Source of the DNA: Neiella holothuriorum
GTDB taxonomy: Bacteria > Pseudomonadota > Gammaproteobacteria > Enterobacterales > Neiellaceae
DNA: 64,000 bases
Direction: 5' to 3'
NCBI RefSeq assembly: GCF_019457915.1
Contig: NZ_JAHZSS010000015.1
Coordinates: 41,638 to 105,637, forward strand
Within the stretch, counting starts at the first letter, position 1; each line of letters starts with the position of its first letter. Of this stretch, positions 9,668 to 17,776 are shown piece after piece. The notes beneath the pieces were generated by a model, which worked only from the letters and a program-made list of their open reading frames with translations, made no database searches and was not told where the DNA came from. The translations under genes and the position numbers were made by a program.

Positions 9668-9965
9668 TGCGTTAACTCCTGAGAGAAGGTTTAGGCCTCC
9701 GGCCTGTTAAAGTTATCAAGCTCTATTCTAGAACTTGTTGCGTCAACGTACATCCAAACTTTGCAAATTTACGGCTGTTAACTGTCTTGGCGCACAAAAT
9801 TTGGATGTCACTTCGGAGTCGATGGCTAGGGGTGGCTTAAATTTAGCCAGTTTGTCGCAAATTATCGTGAGTTGGATTGATGCTGGGCGCCAAAAGTTCA
9901 ATGTCCTTGGCGCACGAGTTAAACGCCTTGTCTCGTCGAGCTAGTTATTTTCTCGCAAAACAACG
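9668..9965. other. intergenic region between two minus-strand genes
   Basis: About 300 bases without a convincing gene. It must hold the promoter of the diguanylate cyclase. A small GC palindrome (AGGCC-TCC-GGCCT, 9693-9705) lies just ahead of that gene. A 9-base inverted repeat, ACATCCAAA (9750-9758) and TTTGGATGT (9800-9808), is separated by 41 bases, and CTTGGCGCAC occurs twice (9786-9795, 9906-9915). Plus-strand open frames here lack ribosome sites and run antisense into the neighbouring gene, so I do not call them. Confidence 0.4.
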
Positions 9966-12170
9966 CTATGACTCATGCCAGTTGACCTCGCTTTTATCGA
10001 AATTCGATAACACGCGAATGAATCCCTTGTTAATACCCAATAAGGTATTTTCGCGAGCGCGTGAATGGAACAAGCTGACAGGCGCTGCCTCAATGGCTTC
10101 TAATCCAATCCAAGCGTCTTGCTCATGTCGGTTAGTTAAATCCATTGCTGCAGATAATGCGAGCAGCAACATTTCACTGGCCGCATTGGCGTTTACCGCT
10201 TTACTATTTTTCTGCGTGAAGGGGTAATGCATCATGGCAACGCTCAGCGGTAAGCCTGAAGTCACGCCCGGCGGTGCAAAACCATGCAAGGTGTCGATCA
10301 CCCGCTCTGCACTCGAGTTTAAGTTGGTGCCCGGTAAAATAACCGCAATGATGTCATCTCGCGGTTGGAATAGGGTGGGGTCGGCAAATCGGCTACGCAA
10401 AAACTGGCCATATTTCATTTCAATTTTTCGAGCACTTTCATAACCGTTGCGTTGGTATAAATTGGCCAGCATAGGAACGTGAATCAAGGCCAGTAACTTG
10501 CCCGGAGGATGCTCGCCAACCGTGCCGGATGCATACCAATTCTCTTGTTGGCGTTGTAGTTTGAGTGTTTCTTTCACTAGCACAGGTAACAGCATGCGAC
10601 CATTGCCCAAACCGGTGAATTGCGTGTGTACGGCATCATGTTCGGCCTCTCGGAGGTTTTGCCGTTGCACTCTCAGTTTGCGCCATTGGCTAAGAATAGA
10701 GCCGACCGCTAGTACTGCAATGACGAGCAGAGCACTGGCGTAATTGAGGTAGCGTTCGGACAGAACTGACTTTTCTTGGGCCTGTTGTTTGCTTTTGGTC
10801 AGCTGCTTTTTCAGAAGCTGGAGCTGATGGGAGCTTTGCACTTGATTGACGCGCTGGTGGACATTAGAGCTCATATTCTGACGCAAGTATTCGAGTTCTT
10901 CGGTCATTAGCTCACTGGCAGATTGAAACTCTTGTTGCTCCAGCAGAAGCTCGATGAGGGTATTGCGAACTCGAACATCAAAGTCGGTATTGGTTTGGAG
11001 TTGCGGCGTGGCGTCTCGGAGCAGTTCGATCGCTTGTTTCGTTAGGCCTCCGGCATGCAACAGCTTCGCATTCAGTACTGCCAAATTGAGCAATGCTTGT
11101 TCATCGTGTAGTTGGCGGTACAGTAATTTAGCTTGCTGGAAATATTCGTTGGCTTTGACGAGCTCGTCGAATTGGCGATAGACATCAGCAATTTGTGCGC
11201 TGATATTTGCAACCCCTTTGGCATTATTTAGCGCTTGGTTGAGGTTGAGCGCGTTGAGATAAATAGCCATGGCTTGGTTTAGCTGGTCGTTGCTATGGTA
11301 AAGCTCTCCAAGAAGGGTAAGGGTGCGCGCGGCTTGCACGGCATCATTCAGCCGTTGGTAGTGTTCGACGGCTTGCTCTAAATTCCCAACCGCCTCTTTA
11401 ATGCGTCCTTGGCGCTGGTAAACCATTCCGATATTCACCAAGGCTTTGGTTATTAAATGCTCGTCACGCTGTTGTTCAGAGATGTCTAACGCCTGATAAA
11501 AGGCCTCAATGGCAAGATCGAGTTGCTGCAATCCAAGTTGACTTTCTCCGAGCAAAAACATCGCATTTGATACCAGCCACGGCATTTGCTGCGCCTCAGA
11601 TAACACCAAGGTGGTTTCCGCTGATTCGATGGCATTGATATATTGCATGCGGCTTAATTGCAGTTGCCCGCGCAATAAATAAAGGTGGGCCAGCAAAACG
11701 GTGTGTAAGTGTTCGTCAGCCACAGACTGGCTGGTAAGAATCGTTAACGCTTGCTCTAATTGTCGCTCGCTATGTTGCAATAACTGGCGTCGTACCAGTG
11801 AATCACGAGCAAGGTGGTAATAGCCTTCTGATTCCAATAATGGCATTTTTAGCATTATGGCCAAATCAATGACCAGTTGGGCATACTGAACCGAGTCCGT
11901 TTGGTTGGTATTGAGCGAGGTACCTCGTAAGTAAACCAGGGCGGCTTGAGCCACTTGCTGACGTTCAGTGGCCGACAAATCAATTAATGATTGCGCGTCA
12001 AAGGTAGGCAGTGATTGATTAACGAATGCTTTCCCTGCATTGATAATCGATTGTTCGGACGGATGCCATTGCTGTTGATACAATGCGCTCCACTGAATAG
12101 CTTCAGATGCCTTGACCGATAGCGGAAAAAACAACAATACAACCGTTAGCATCCGTGCAATTTGGGTCAT
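9966..12170 (-). CDS. membrane TPR protein with degenerate GGDEF domain
   Basis: A 734-residue protein: N-terminal signal peptide (MLTVVLLFFPLSVKASEA), about 400 residues of tetratricopeptide repeats predicted to lie in the periplasm, one membrane helix (YLNYASALLVIAVLAVGSIL, near residue 475), then a cytoplasmic GGDEF-like domain. The domain start FTGLGNGR is recognisable, but the signature loop reads PRDDIIAVILPGT, so RDDII stands where GGDEF should be and cyclase activity is not expected. It probably acts as a c-di-GMP or protein-binding sensor. It is divergent from an M61 peptidase, with 80 bases between them. Confidence 0.8.
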   Translation of the reverse strand: MTQIARMLTVVLLFFPLSVKASEAIQWSALYQQQWHPSEQSIINAGKAFVNQSLPTFDAQSLIDLSATERQQVAQAALVYLRGTSLNTNQTDSVQYAQLVIDLAIMLKMPLLESEGYYHLARDSLVRRQLLQHSERQLEQALTILTSQSVADEHLHTVLLAHLYLLRGQLQLSRMQYINAIESAETTLVLSEAQQMPWLVSNAMFLLGESQLGLQQLDLAIEAFYQALDISEQQRDEHLITKALVNIGMVYQRQGRIKEAVGNLEQAVEHYQRLNDAVQAARTLTLLGELYHSNDQLNQAMAIYLNALNLNQALNNAKGVANISAQIADVYRQFDELVKANEYFQQAKLLYRQLHDEQALLNLAVLNAKLLHAGGLTKQAIELLRDATPQLQTNTDFDVRVRNTLIELLLEQQEFQSASELMTEELEYLRQNMSSNVHQRVNQVQSSHQLQLLKKQLTKSKQQAQEKSVLSERYLNYASALLVIAVLAVGSILSQWRKLRVQRQNLREAEHDAVHTQFTGLGNGRMLLPVLVKETLKLQRQQENWYASGTVGEHPPGKLLALIHVPMLANLYQRNGYESARKIEMKYGQFLRSRFADPTLFQPRDDIIAVILPGTNLNSSAERVIDTLHGFAPPGVTSGLPLSVAMMHYPFTQKNSKAVNANAASEMLLLALSAAMDLTNRHEQDAWIGLEAIEAAPVSLFHSRARENTLLGINKGFIRVLSNFDKSEVNWHES

Positions 12171-12250
12171 GGCATCAACATGTATAGCAGTTAAATTAGT
12201 GCTGTTCAGTGTAACTAACTAATGCCGATAGAAACAGGTTTCCAATTCGT

Positions 12251-14017
12251 ATGTTGAACAAAATCTTAGTGTTACTCACATTCCTTGTGACATTTTCCAG
12301 TTGGGGTCAAACTTTAGTTCGCCTAACTCCCGTCGCGCCTCAGCAGCATTTATTGCAAGTTGAGCTGATTATGCAGCAAGTCCCAAACGATACCGTCACG
12401 ATGACGATGCCAATCTGGCGCACCGGGCGTTATCAGCAGCTCGACTTTGCTCATGCCATGACCAACCTTGAAGCCGCGGATAGCGCGGGTAACAAGCTTG
12501 AAGTGACGGCTTTGTCCGATCATCAATGGCAACTGAAGGCGCCGAAATCGGGCGAGCTAGTCGTTCGTTATCAATTAACCGCCGATGAGTTAGCGATGAG
12601 AACGCGGCACCTTGATGAGTCTCACTTGTTTGCTGACTTTGCATCCGTGGTGTTAGCCGTTGATGGCATGCAACAACATCCGTATGAAGTTGAATTAATT
12701 GCCCCTAAGCATTGGCAAATCCGTTCCGGACTGGCACCAGCAGAGCGCCCAAACGTACTGCTGGCTCGCGATTACCAAACGTTGATTGACTCACCGATTG
12801 AAGCCGGAGAACATGAGCTACGCACCTTTTATTACCAAGGCGCGCTATTTGAGCTTGTTGTGTGGGGGCATACGCCGGCTGATTTAGACCAACTCAATGA
12901 CGACATTAAGAAGCTCGTCGTGGCTGCATATGAGTTGTGGGGCAAATTCCCATTTGAGAAATACGTATTCATGGTGCATGCCACGGACAATATTCGCGGC
13001 GGTACGGAACATCTTAATTCCACCATCATGCAATGGGATCGCTTTAAGTTTAATAAAGAAGACGATTACATGGCGTTCTTGGGCTTGGTTGCCCACGAGT
13101 TTGTCCATACGTGGAATGTTAAGGCGTATCGCCCTGCGGCGTTTGTACCTTACGACTTAACCGAGCGCCATCACTCAACCTTACTATGGCTTGCAGAAGG
13201 TTCAACGAGCTACCTGCAAGACAAGTTGTTGCTCAAGTCAGGCTTGATTGATAACGACAAATATTATCAGCGCATCGCTAAACGTCTTGCACAACACCAA
13301 GCAACGCCTGGAGGCTTCCATCAATCGGTTGCCGATGCTAGCTGGTATAGCTGGAATCAGCGTTCGGGCCAACATCGTCACAATTGTGATGCCAACATCT
13401 ATCAAGAAGGTTATGCCGCAACGTTAGCGCTGGATTTGTGGATGCTAGAACACTCAGCTAAACGCCATGGCGTGGCCGCACTGCATCGCCAACTGTATGA
13501 ACAGTACAGCTTGCCAAACGGCTTGACCGTAGGGCAGGTACAAACGGCAATTCAAGCGTTAGTTGATCCTGATGCTGATGTAATCGGCTGGTGGCAGCAA
13601 CATGTTGACTCGCCATTAGCGGTGGATTGGGAGCGACTGTTGGCAAATGTAGGGCTGACCATTGAGCCCAAAAAAGAGACTGTTTTCCATATTGGAGCGA
13701 GCATAAAGCCGGTGCCAGAAGGCTTGTCTGTTTCGAATGTGAGTCAAAACAGTGCCGCATGGGAAGCTGGCTTGACCGCCGGCGACCGTATTGTGGCCGT
13801 TGATGGCTTTGCCGTGAATGAAGATAACTATACCCGCATGCAGCATAGCTGGGCCGCCGGCCAGACCTTAGAATTACATTTGTTCCGTCAAGGTATTCTC
13901 ACAAAGCGGACGTTAACGTTAGCTGAGCCCACTCTGCATATTCACAAGTTAGCCGAAGATGAAAGCGCATCAAGCGCGGATGAAAAATGGCGTAAAGCTT
14001 GGTTGGATAACCGTTAA
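12251..14017 (+). CDS. M61-family metallopeptidase with PDZ domain
   Basis: A 588-residue exported peptidase of the glycyl aminopeptidase family (M61). A hydrophobic N-terminus (ILVLLTFLVTFSSWG) acts as signal peptide. The zinc site HEFVH starts at residue 282, followed by TWN and the downstream glutamate in LLWLAEGSTSY. A PDZ domain occupies about 470-555 (GLSVSNVSQNSAAWEAGLTA, GDRIVAVDGF), used in this family for substrate or partner binding. The family cleaves N-terminal glycine or alanine residues from peptides. Single-gene unit, divergent from the TPR/GGDEF gene and convergent with queF. Confidence 0.9.
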   Translation: MLNKILVLLTFLVTFSSWGQTLVRLTPVAPQQHLLQVELIMQQVPNDTVTMTMPIWRTGRYQQLDFAHAMTNLEAADSAGNKLEVTALSDHQWQLKAPKSGELVVRYQLTADELAMRTRHLDESHLFADFASVVLAVDGMQQHPYEVELIAPKHWQIRSGLAPAERPNVLLARDYQTLIDSPIEAGEHELRTFYYQGALFELVVWGHTPADLDQLNDDIKKLVVAAYELWGKFPFEKYVFMVHATDNIRGGTEHLNSTIMQWDRFKFNKEDDYMAFLGLVAHEFVHTWNVKAYRPAAFVPYDLTERHHSTLLWLAEGSTSYLQDKLLLKSGLIDNDKYYQRIAKRLAQHQATPGGFHQSVADASWYSWNQRSGQHRHNCDANIYQEGYAATLALDLWMLEHSAKRHGVAALHRQLYEQYSLPNGLTVGQVQTAIQALVDPDADVIGWWQQHVDSPLAVDWERLLANVGLTIEPKKETVFHIGASIKPVPEGLSVSNVSQNSAAWEAGLTAGDRIVAVDGFAVNEDNYTRMQHSWAAGQTLELHLFRQGILTKRTLTLAEPTLHIHKLAEDESASSADEKWRKAWLDNR

Positions 14018-14020
14018 GGA

Positions 14021-14083
14021 AGTTAGCTGGGCGTGGCTCAGGAGGTCAAAAAACTTCCTGAGCCTTGCTGAAATCTGCTAACT
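14021..14083. terminator. nested hairpin between the M61 peptidase and queF
   Basis: A 12-base-pair stem with one wobble pair (GGCTCAGGAGGT at 14035-14046, ACTTCCTGAGCC at 14053-14064, loop CAAAAA) sits between two convergent genes. It is enclosed by outer arms AGTTAGC (14021-14027) and GCTAACT (14077-14083). There is no good U-run on either side, so it is only a possible two-way terminator or mRNA-end structure. Confidence 0.45.
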
Positions 14084-14112
14084 GCCCGCTCTAGGAACTA
14101 GCGAATCGCCGA

Positions 14113-14961
14113 TTATTGGCGAGCGAGTCGGAACGGCGCAGGCTCCGCTTCAAAATTTGAACGAAACGGATTGATGTCGAGACCACCACGGCGAGTATAA
14201 CGGGCCAATACCGACAGTTTTTCCGGCTTACAAAACTGCATGATGTCGGTAAAAATTCGTTCGACACATTGTTCATGAAATTCGTTGTGCTGCCGAAACG
14301 AAATCAGATAGCGCAGCAGGGCTTCGTGGTTGATCTGACGGCCCTCATAACGGATCTGGACAGAGCCCCAATCCGGTTGGTTGGTGATCAAACAGTTTGA
14401 TTTGAGCAAATGGCTGACCAAGGTTTCTGACACCACAGGGCCATCCGCGGCAGCTTCTAGTAGCTTGTTATTGAAGTCAAAGTTTTCGATTTCAATATCG
14501 AGTTCATCAATGCAGGCGCCTGAAAACTCCGTCAACGGGAATTGCTGGAACTGCTCCGGCGTTAACAGCGACACTTTAACATCGCCACCAGCGCAACCCG
14601 ACAAATCGATGCTCATCTGCGCTTGAACGGCGTCAATACTGTCAAAACGGCTTTGATTAAAGCTGTTTAAGTAGAGCTTAAACGATTTTGACTCAATCAA
14701 ATTGGGGCTGGTGCAGGGTAATTTAAACAGCCCGATAGCCACCATCGGCTTGCCTTTAAGATTTAGCCAACTCACTTCATAACCAGTCCAATCATCGCAG
14801 CCATGGAACGGTAACTCATGATCTCGAATACTAATGCTATCGCGGTTTAATGAGCGAGGTACGGCTTGCAATTGGCTGGCATCGTATTGCTCTGGGTAAC
14901 TTGTGTGTTGGCCGAGGCCAAGCCCTTCCAGTTCGGGGGCATCTTGATAAAGTTTGCTCAT
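14113..14961 (-). CDS. queF: NADPH-dependent 7-cyano-7-deazaguanine reductase QueF
   Basis: QueF reduces the nitrile preQ0 to the amine preQ1 in queuosine tRNA biosynthesis. The 282-residue protein is the long bimodular (YqcD-type) form. The NADPH/substrate motif [19 protein letters not shown] is present. The catalytic residues fall at the E. coli numbers: Cys190 and Asp197 ([13 protein letters not shown]), His229 and Glu230 ([10 protein letters not shown]). It is divergent from syd with 96 bases between, as in E. coli. Confidence 0.97.
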   Translation of the reverse strand: MSKLYQDAPELEGLGLGQHTSYPEQYDASQLQAVPRSLNRDSISIRDHELPFHGCDDWTGYEVSWLNLKGKPMVAIGLFKLPCTSPNLIESKSFKLYLNSFNQSRFDSIDAVQAQMSIDLSGCAGGDVKVSLLTPEQFQQFPLTEFSGACIDELDIEIENFDFNNKLLEAAADGPVVSETLVSHLLKSNCLITNQPDWGSVQIRYEGRQINHEALLRYLISFRQHNEFHEQCVERIFTDIMQFCKPEKLSVLARYTRRGGLDINPFRSNFEAEPAPFRLARQ

Positions 14962-15057
14962 GGCTGTGGTTGCTACGGGTTGATTGAAAGAGGGTCTTAA
15001 AAAGAGTCGCCATAGTGTATACCATGATGCCCCACAATAGCCTTACGGAACCTTATT

Positions 15058-15618
15058 ATGTTGCCTTCGACTCCCATTGCTAATGCGCTTGTGGATTTAA
15101 TTCAACGCTATCAAGCGCTTTACCTGCAAGAAAATGCTAAGCCTTCGATGGTTGATGTAGAGGAAGACTGGCTATCACCCTGCTTGCCGGAAGGAGCTGA
15201 AGAGGGCGAACAGGTCAGCTGGCAACCTCATGTACGTGCTAACGATGACCAGTTTGCCGAACTAGAAAGCGCCGTGGGTGTGGATTTACATCCAGATGGC
15301 AAAGCCTACTGGAACAGTTTGTTTAGTGCCGGCATTTATATCCAAACTGAGATTGGTGCGGTTGAGTTGTTGCAACCATGGAATAACGACGACTATGTGC
15401 GTTTTCTGCAAAACTTAACGGGCCACTTGCTCACGCAACAACGCTTTAAGCTCGAGCCGAGTATTTTTATTGGCGTGTCACTAAACTCAGAGCATGTGGT
15501 GTCGGTCGCTGATGATGGCAGTGTGGTTGTTGAGTTGCCGGGGCGTAAGCCCAATCAGCAGTTGGCGCCAAACCTAGCCGAGTTTTTACAACAAGCCACG
15601 CCTGTCATTCTGGATTAA
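15058..15618 (+). CDS. syd: SecY-interacting protein Syd
   Basis: A 186-residue soluble acidic protein of the Syd family, which binds SecY at the cytoplasmic membrane and is thought to check the quality of SecYEG assembly. Recognisable family segments are SWQPH near residue 55, the DLHPDGKAYWNSLFSAGIY region, ELLQPWNNDDYVRFLQNLTG, HLLTQQRFKLEPSIFIG and the C-terminal LAPNLAEFLQQ. The pairing with divergent queF is the usual gammaproteobacterial context. The stop overlaps the convergent small gene by 4 bases. Confidence 0.93.
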   Translation: MLPSTPIANALVDLIQRYQALYLQENAKPSMVDVEEDWLSPCLPEGAEEGEQVSWQPHVRANDDQFAELESAVGVDLHPDGKAYWNSLFSAGIYIQTEIGAVELLQPWNNDDYVRFLQNLTGHLLTQQRFKLEPSIFIGVSLNSEHVVSVADDGSVVVELPGRKPNQQLAPNLAEFLQQATPVILD

Positions 15619-15923
15619 CTGCCGCGCAATTCGCTAATTTGCTGTTGCAGTGAAATGACTTGCTGCTGCAGCTGCTTAACGGCAGTGGTTAACTGCTCTG
15701 GGCTGAGGGTTTCTAGTGCCGGCTGCTCCGATGCTTTTGACACAACTTTGCGTGCAGATTCTGATTCTTGCCCAGCTTGCTGGGCGGCTTTGACTGCCGG
15801 CATGAGTACGGCCAATGGCACGGGGCTAGACAAATAACGTTTGACGCGCGCGACGGTGGGTTCTTGGTGATCGGCGCGAATGCGGGCAACAGCTTCGTCA
15901 ACGATAGCTTGATAATCAGGCAT
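15615..15923 (-). CDS. small coiled-coil protein with KfrA-like N-terminus
   Basis: A 102-residue protein of unknown function. Residues 1-45 (AIVDEAVARIRADHQEPTVARVK) resemble the KfrA-type N-terminal DNA-binding helix-turn-helix (A..L...G..PTV..VR pattern). The C-terminal third (LTTAVKQLQQQVISLQQQIS) is a strong coiled coil. That layout suits a small DNA-binding or scaffold protein, but the match is by eye only. It is convergent with syd, overlapping by 4 bases, and has an ATG start and its own intergenic region upstream. Codon use looks normal, so I think it is real. Confidence 0.65.
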   Translation of the reverse strand: MPDYQAIVDEAVARIRADHQEPTVARVKRYLSSPVPLAVLMPAVKAAQQAGQESESARKVVSKASEQPALETLSPEQLTTAVKQLQQQVISLQQQISELRGS

Positions 15924-16110
15924 GACAGTTCTTTATTGGCTTACAAAACGCCAGTTTACCCAACTCCTGCTAAAACGGCGAGCCTCGCTATTTAGACCGC
16001 GAAAATAAAATCCCATCCGCAGGCGGCGCATCGTTCAACCGTGTTGCCATCACAAAGTTATTTTAAAACAGGCTGGCCGCGACAGAAACCGCTCTACTAT
16101 TTGTGGTCGA

Positions 16111-17688
16111 TTAGTCGACGATAATTTGGTGCTGTTGCAACAGCTGTTGCAGCGCTTGAGTTTGTTGTTCATAGCGCTTCCATCGACCGATTGAACGGCT
16201 GTTGATGGGTTGCCGCACTTGTACCGCGCTGGCTGTCGAAACGGGGGATTCATTGAGGTGAAAGTCAATACATTGCGGCTCAAATTCCAACTCACAATGC
16301 GCTAATATTCGGCGGATTTCTGTTTCAGGGTTTGCTACCAGCGATTCATAGTGAACGCGTAGCAAACGATCGCCTAGCTGTTGTTGCCAAAAGTTCATCA
16401 GGCGGCGGAATTGCAGATAGAAGCGGCCGGTATCGAGTAAGTCGTAGGAGTAATTGTAGTAGCTGAAATTCAACGCAAATAGCTGGCGGAAATTACTGAC
16501 GCAGGTGTCCATCGGGTTGCGGTCCAACCAAATCAACTTGGCACTCGGTAGCGCGCGAGCAATTAAACCAAGGTAGAAGAAATTCAATGGCATTTTGTCG
16601 GTAAAGTGTGGCGTTTGACCGGTTTGAGGCCGGGTACTTTGCAGATAGCGTTCGCCAATCAATGCCGGATCGAGTGAGCTCGCTTGGGCGATAGTTTGAG
16701 GATCTAATACTCGGTTCGATGGCGTTGCGCTGGCACGTTTTAACTCAATGCCAAAATTCTGTAATTCGCCTGCTGTCATCACCTTGGAGTGACTGGAAAT
16801 AATGCGATCAACCAGAGTGGTGCCAGAGCGAGGCATGCCCGTAATGAAAATCGGCTCCGCCGTGTTGTAGCCTTGTGCCACTGCTTCTTGTTGTTGCTCA
16901 AAAGCCGCGATGACGGCGTCGAATAAAGCCTGATCATCTTGGCTTTGATAATTCAGCTGTTGTTTTTTCTGCTGGTTGCCCTGAGTGAGGGCGTCAAATG
17001 CCGCAGGGTATTGGCCAAGCGCCTCGTATTCTTTTAGTAGGGCGTGCCCCAAATGGACCTGGCCATCAACTGATTGACAGGCCGCCCGTGTTTTTAGCAG
17101 CCGTTCAATATGATTTTGCTGTTCGCTAAGGTCGCCAAGATCGCTCAGTGATGAATGGGCCGCATAGTGATGAGGCTGAAGCGCAATGACTTTTTCATAG
17201 GCATGACGCGCTTGCTCAAAGTTGCCGTTAAAGCGGGCGGAGGCGGCTAGATTAAACCAGTAACTAGCTTGATTGGGGCGCAGCTGACAGACCTTTTCGA
17301 ACAGGTCAGCAGCCTGTCGATGTTGACCTAAGCGGCTGTAGACTACACCGATTGTATCTAGGGTTACAGCGTCACTTGCTGACACCAGTTGCTGCGCTTT
17401 TTCGGCACTAGCGGTAGCCTCCGACGGGTGATTTAGCAGGGCGAGTATTTTCGCATGCTGAGCTTGATATTCGGCATTATTCGACACCAAGGCCAATGCT
17501 TGTTCAACCAATTGCAACGACTTATTCATTTGACCCATTGCTGCGGCAATCATACCGAGCAAAAAATAGCTGTCAGCATGCTGGGGCTGCTGTTGCAAGA
17601 TCTGCAAGCAATATTGATGGGCGGCTTTGAAGTTTTGTTGGTTCAGCGCTTGTTGCGCAGCTTTGTGGAGTTGTTCTACCGAGGGCAT
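16111..17688 (-). CDS. TPR-containing sulfotransferase
   Basis: About 525 residues: N-terminal tetratricopeptide repeats (AAQQALNQQNFKAAHQYCLQ onward, to about residue 230), then a sulfotransferase domain. The PAPS-binding 5'-loop is GMPRSGTTLVDRIISSH, like tyrosylprotein sulfotransferases; WLDRNPMDTCVSNFRQLF contains the 3'-phosphate-binding region. It should transfer sulfate from PAPS to a protein or other acceptor, unknown here. It directly follows a TonB-dependent receptor gene on the same strand. Start uncertain: an upstream in-frame ATG at 17739 adds 17 non-TPR-like residues but lies against a strong hairpin (17740-17770); neither start has a clear ribosome site. Confidence 0.8.
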   Translation of the reverse strand: MPSVEQLHKAAQQALNQQNFKAAHQYCLQILQQQPQHADSYFLLGMIAAAMGQMNKSLQLVEQALALVSNNAEYQAQHAKILALLNHPSEATASAEKAQQLVSASDAVTLDTIGVVYSRLGQHRQAADLFEKVCQLRPNQASYWFNLAASARFNGNFEQARHAYEKVIALQPHHYAAHSSLSDLGDLSEQQNHIERLLKTRAACQSVDGQVHLGHALLKEYEALGQYPAAFDALTQGNQQKKQQLNYQSQDDQALFDAVIAAFEQQQEAVAQGYNTAEPIFITGMPRSGTTLVDRIISSHSKVMTAGELQNFGIELKRASATPSNRVLDPQTIAQASSLDPALIGERYLQSTRPQTGQTPHFTDKMPLNFFYLGLIARALPSAKLIWLDRNPMDTCVSNFRQLFALNFSYYNYSYDLLDTGRFYLQFRRLMNFWQQQLGDRLLRVHYESLVANPETEIRRILAHCELEFEPQCIDFHLNESPVSTASAVQVRQPINSRSIGRWKRYEQQTQALQQLLQQHQIIVD

Positions 17689-17739
17689 TGAGGTCACGGG
17701 GTTACCAGACAACCAGAAAATCTGAAGGAATTGTGGCAT

Positions 17740-17770
17740 AACAGCAGGGGGCTTGATACCCCCTGCTGTT
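17740..17770. other. perfect 12-bp stem-loop between TonB receptor and sulfotransferase
   Basis: AACAGCAGGGGG (17740-17751) and CCCCCTGCTGTT (17759-17770) pair perfectly around a 7-base loop. On the minus strand it follows the TonB receptor stop by a few bases and is not followed by a U-run. It could stabilise the upstream message, attenuate read-through, or terminate transcription weakly. Confidence 0.7.
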
Positions 17771-17776
17771 AAGTGG

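Noticed and set aside
9877..10227. A 116-residue plus-strand open frame
   Set aside because: It is almost wholly antisense to the conserved C-terminal domain of the TPR/GGDEF gene and has no ribosome site.
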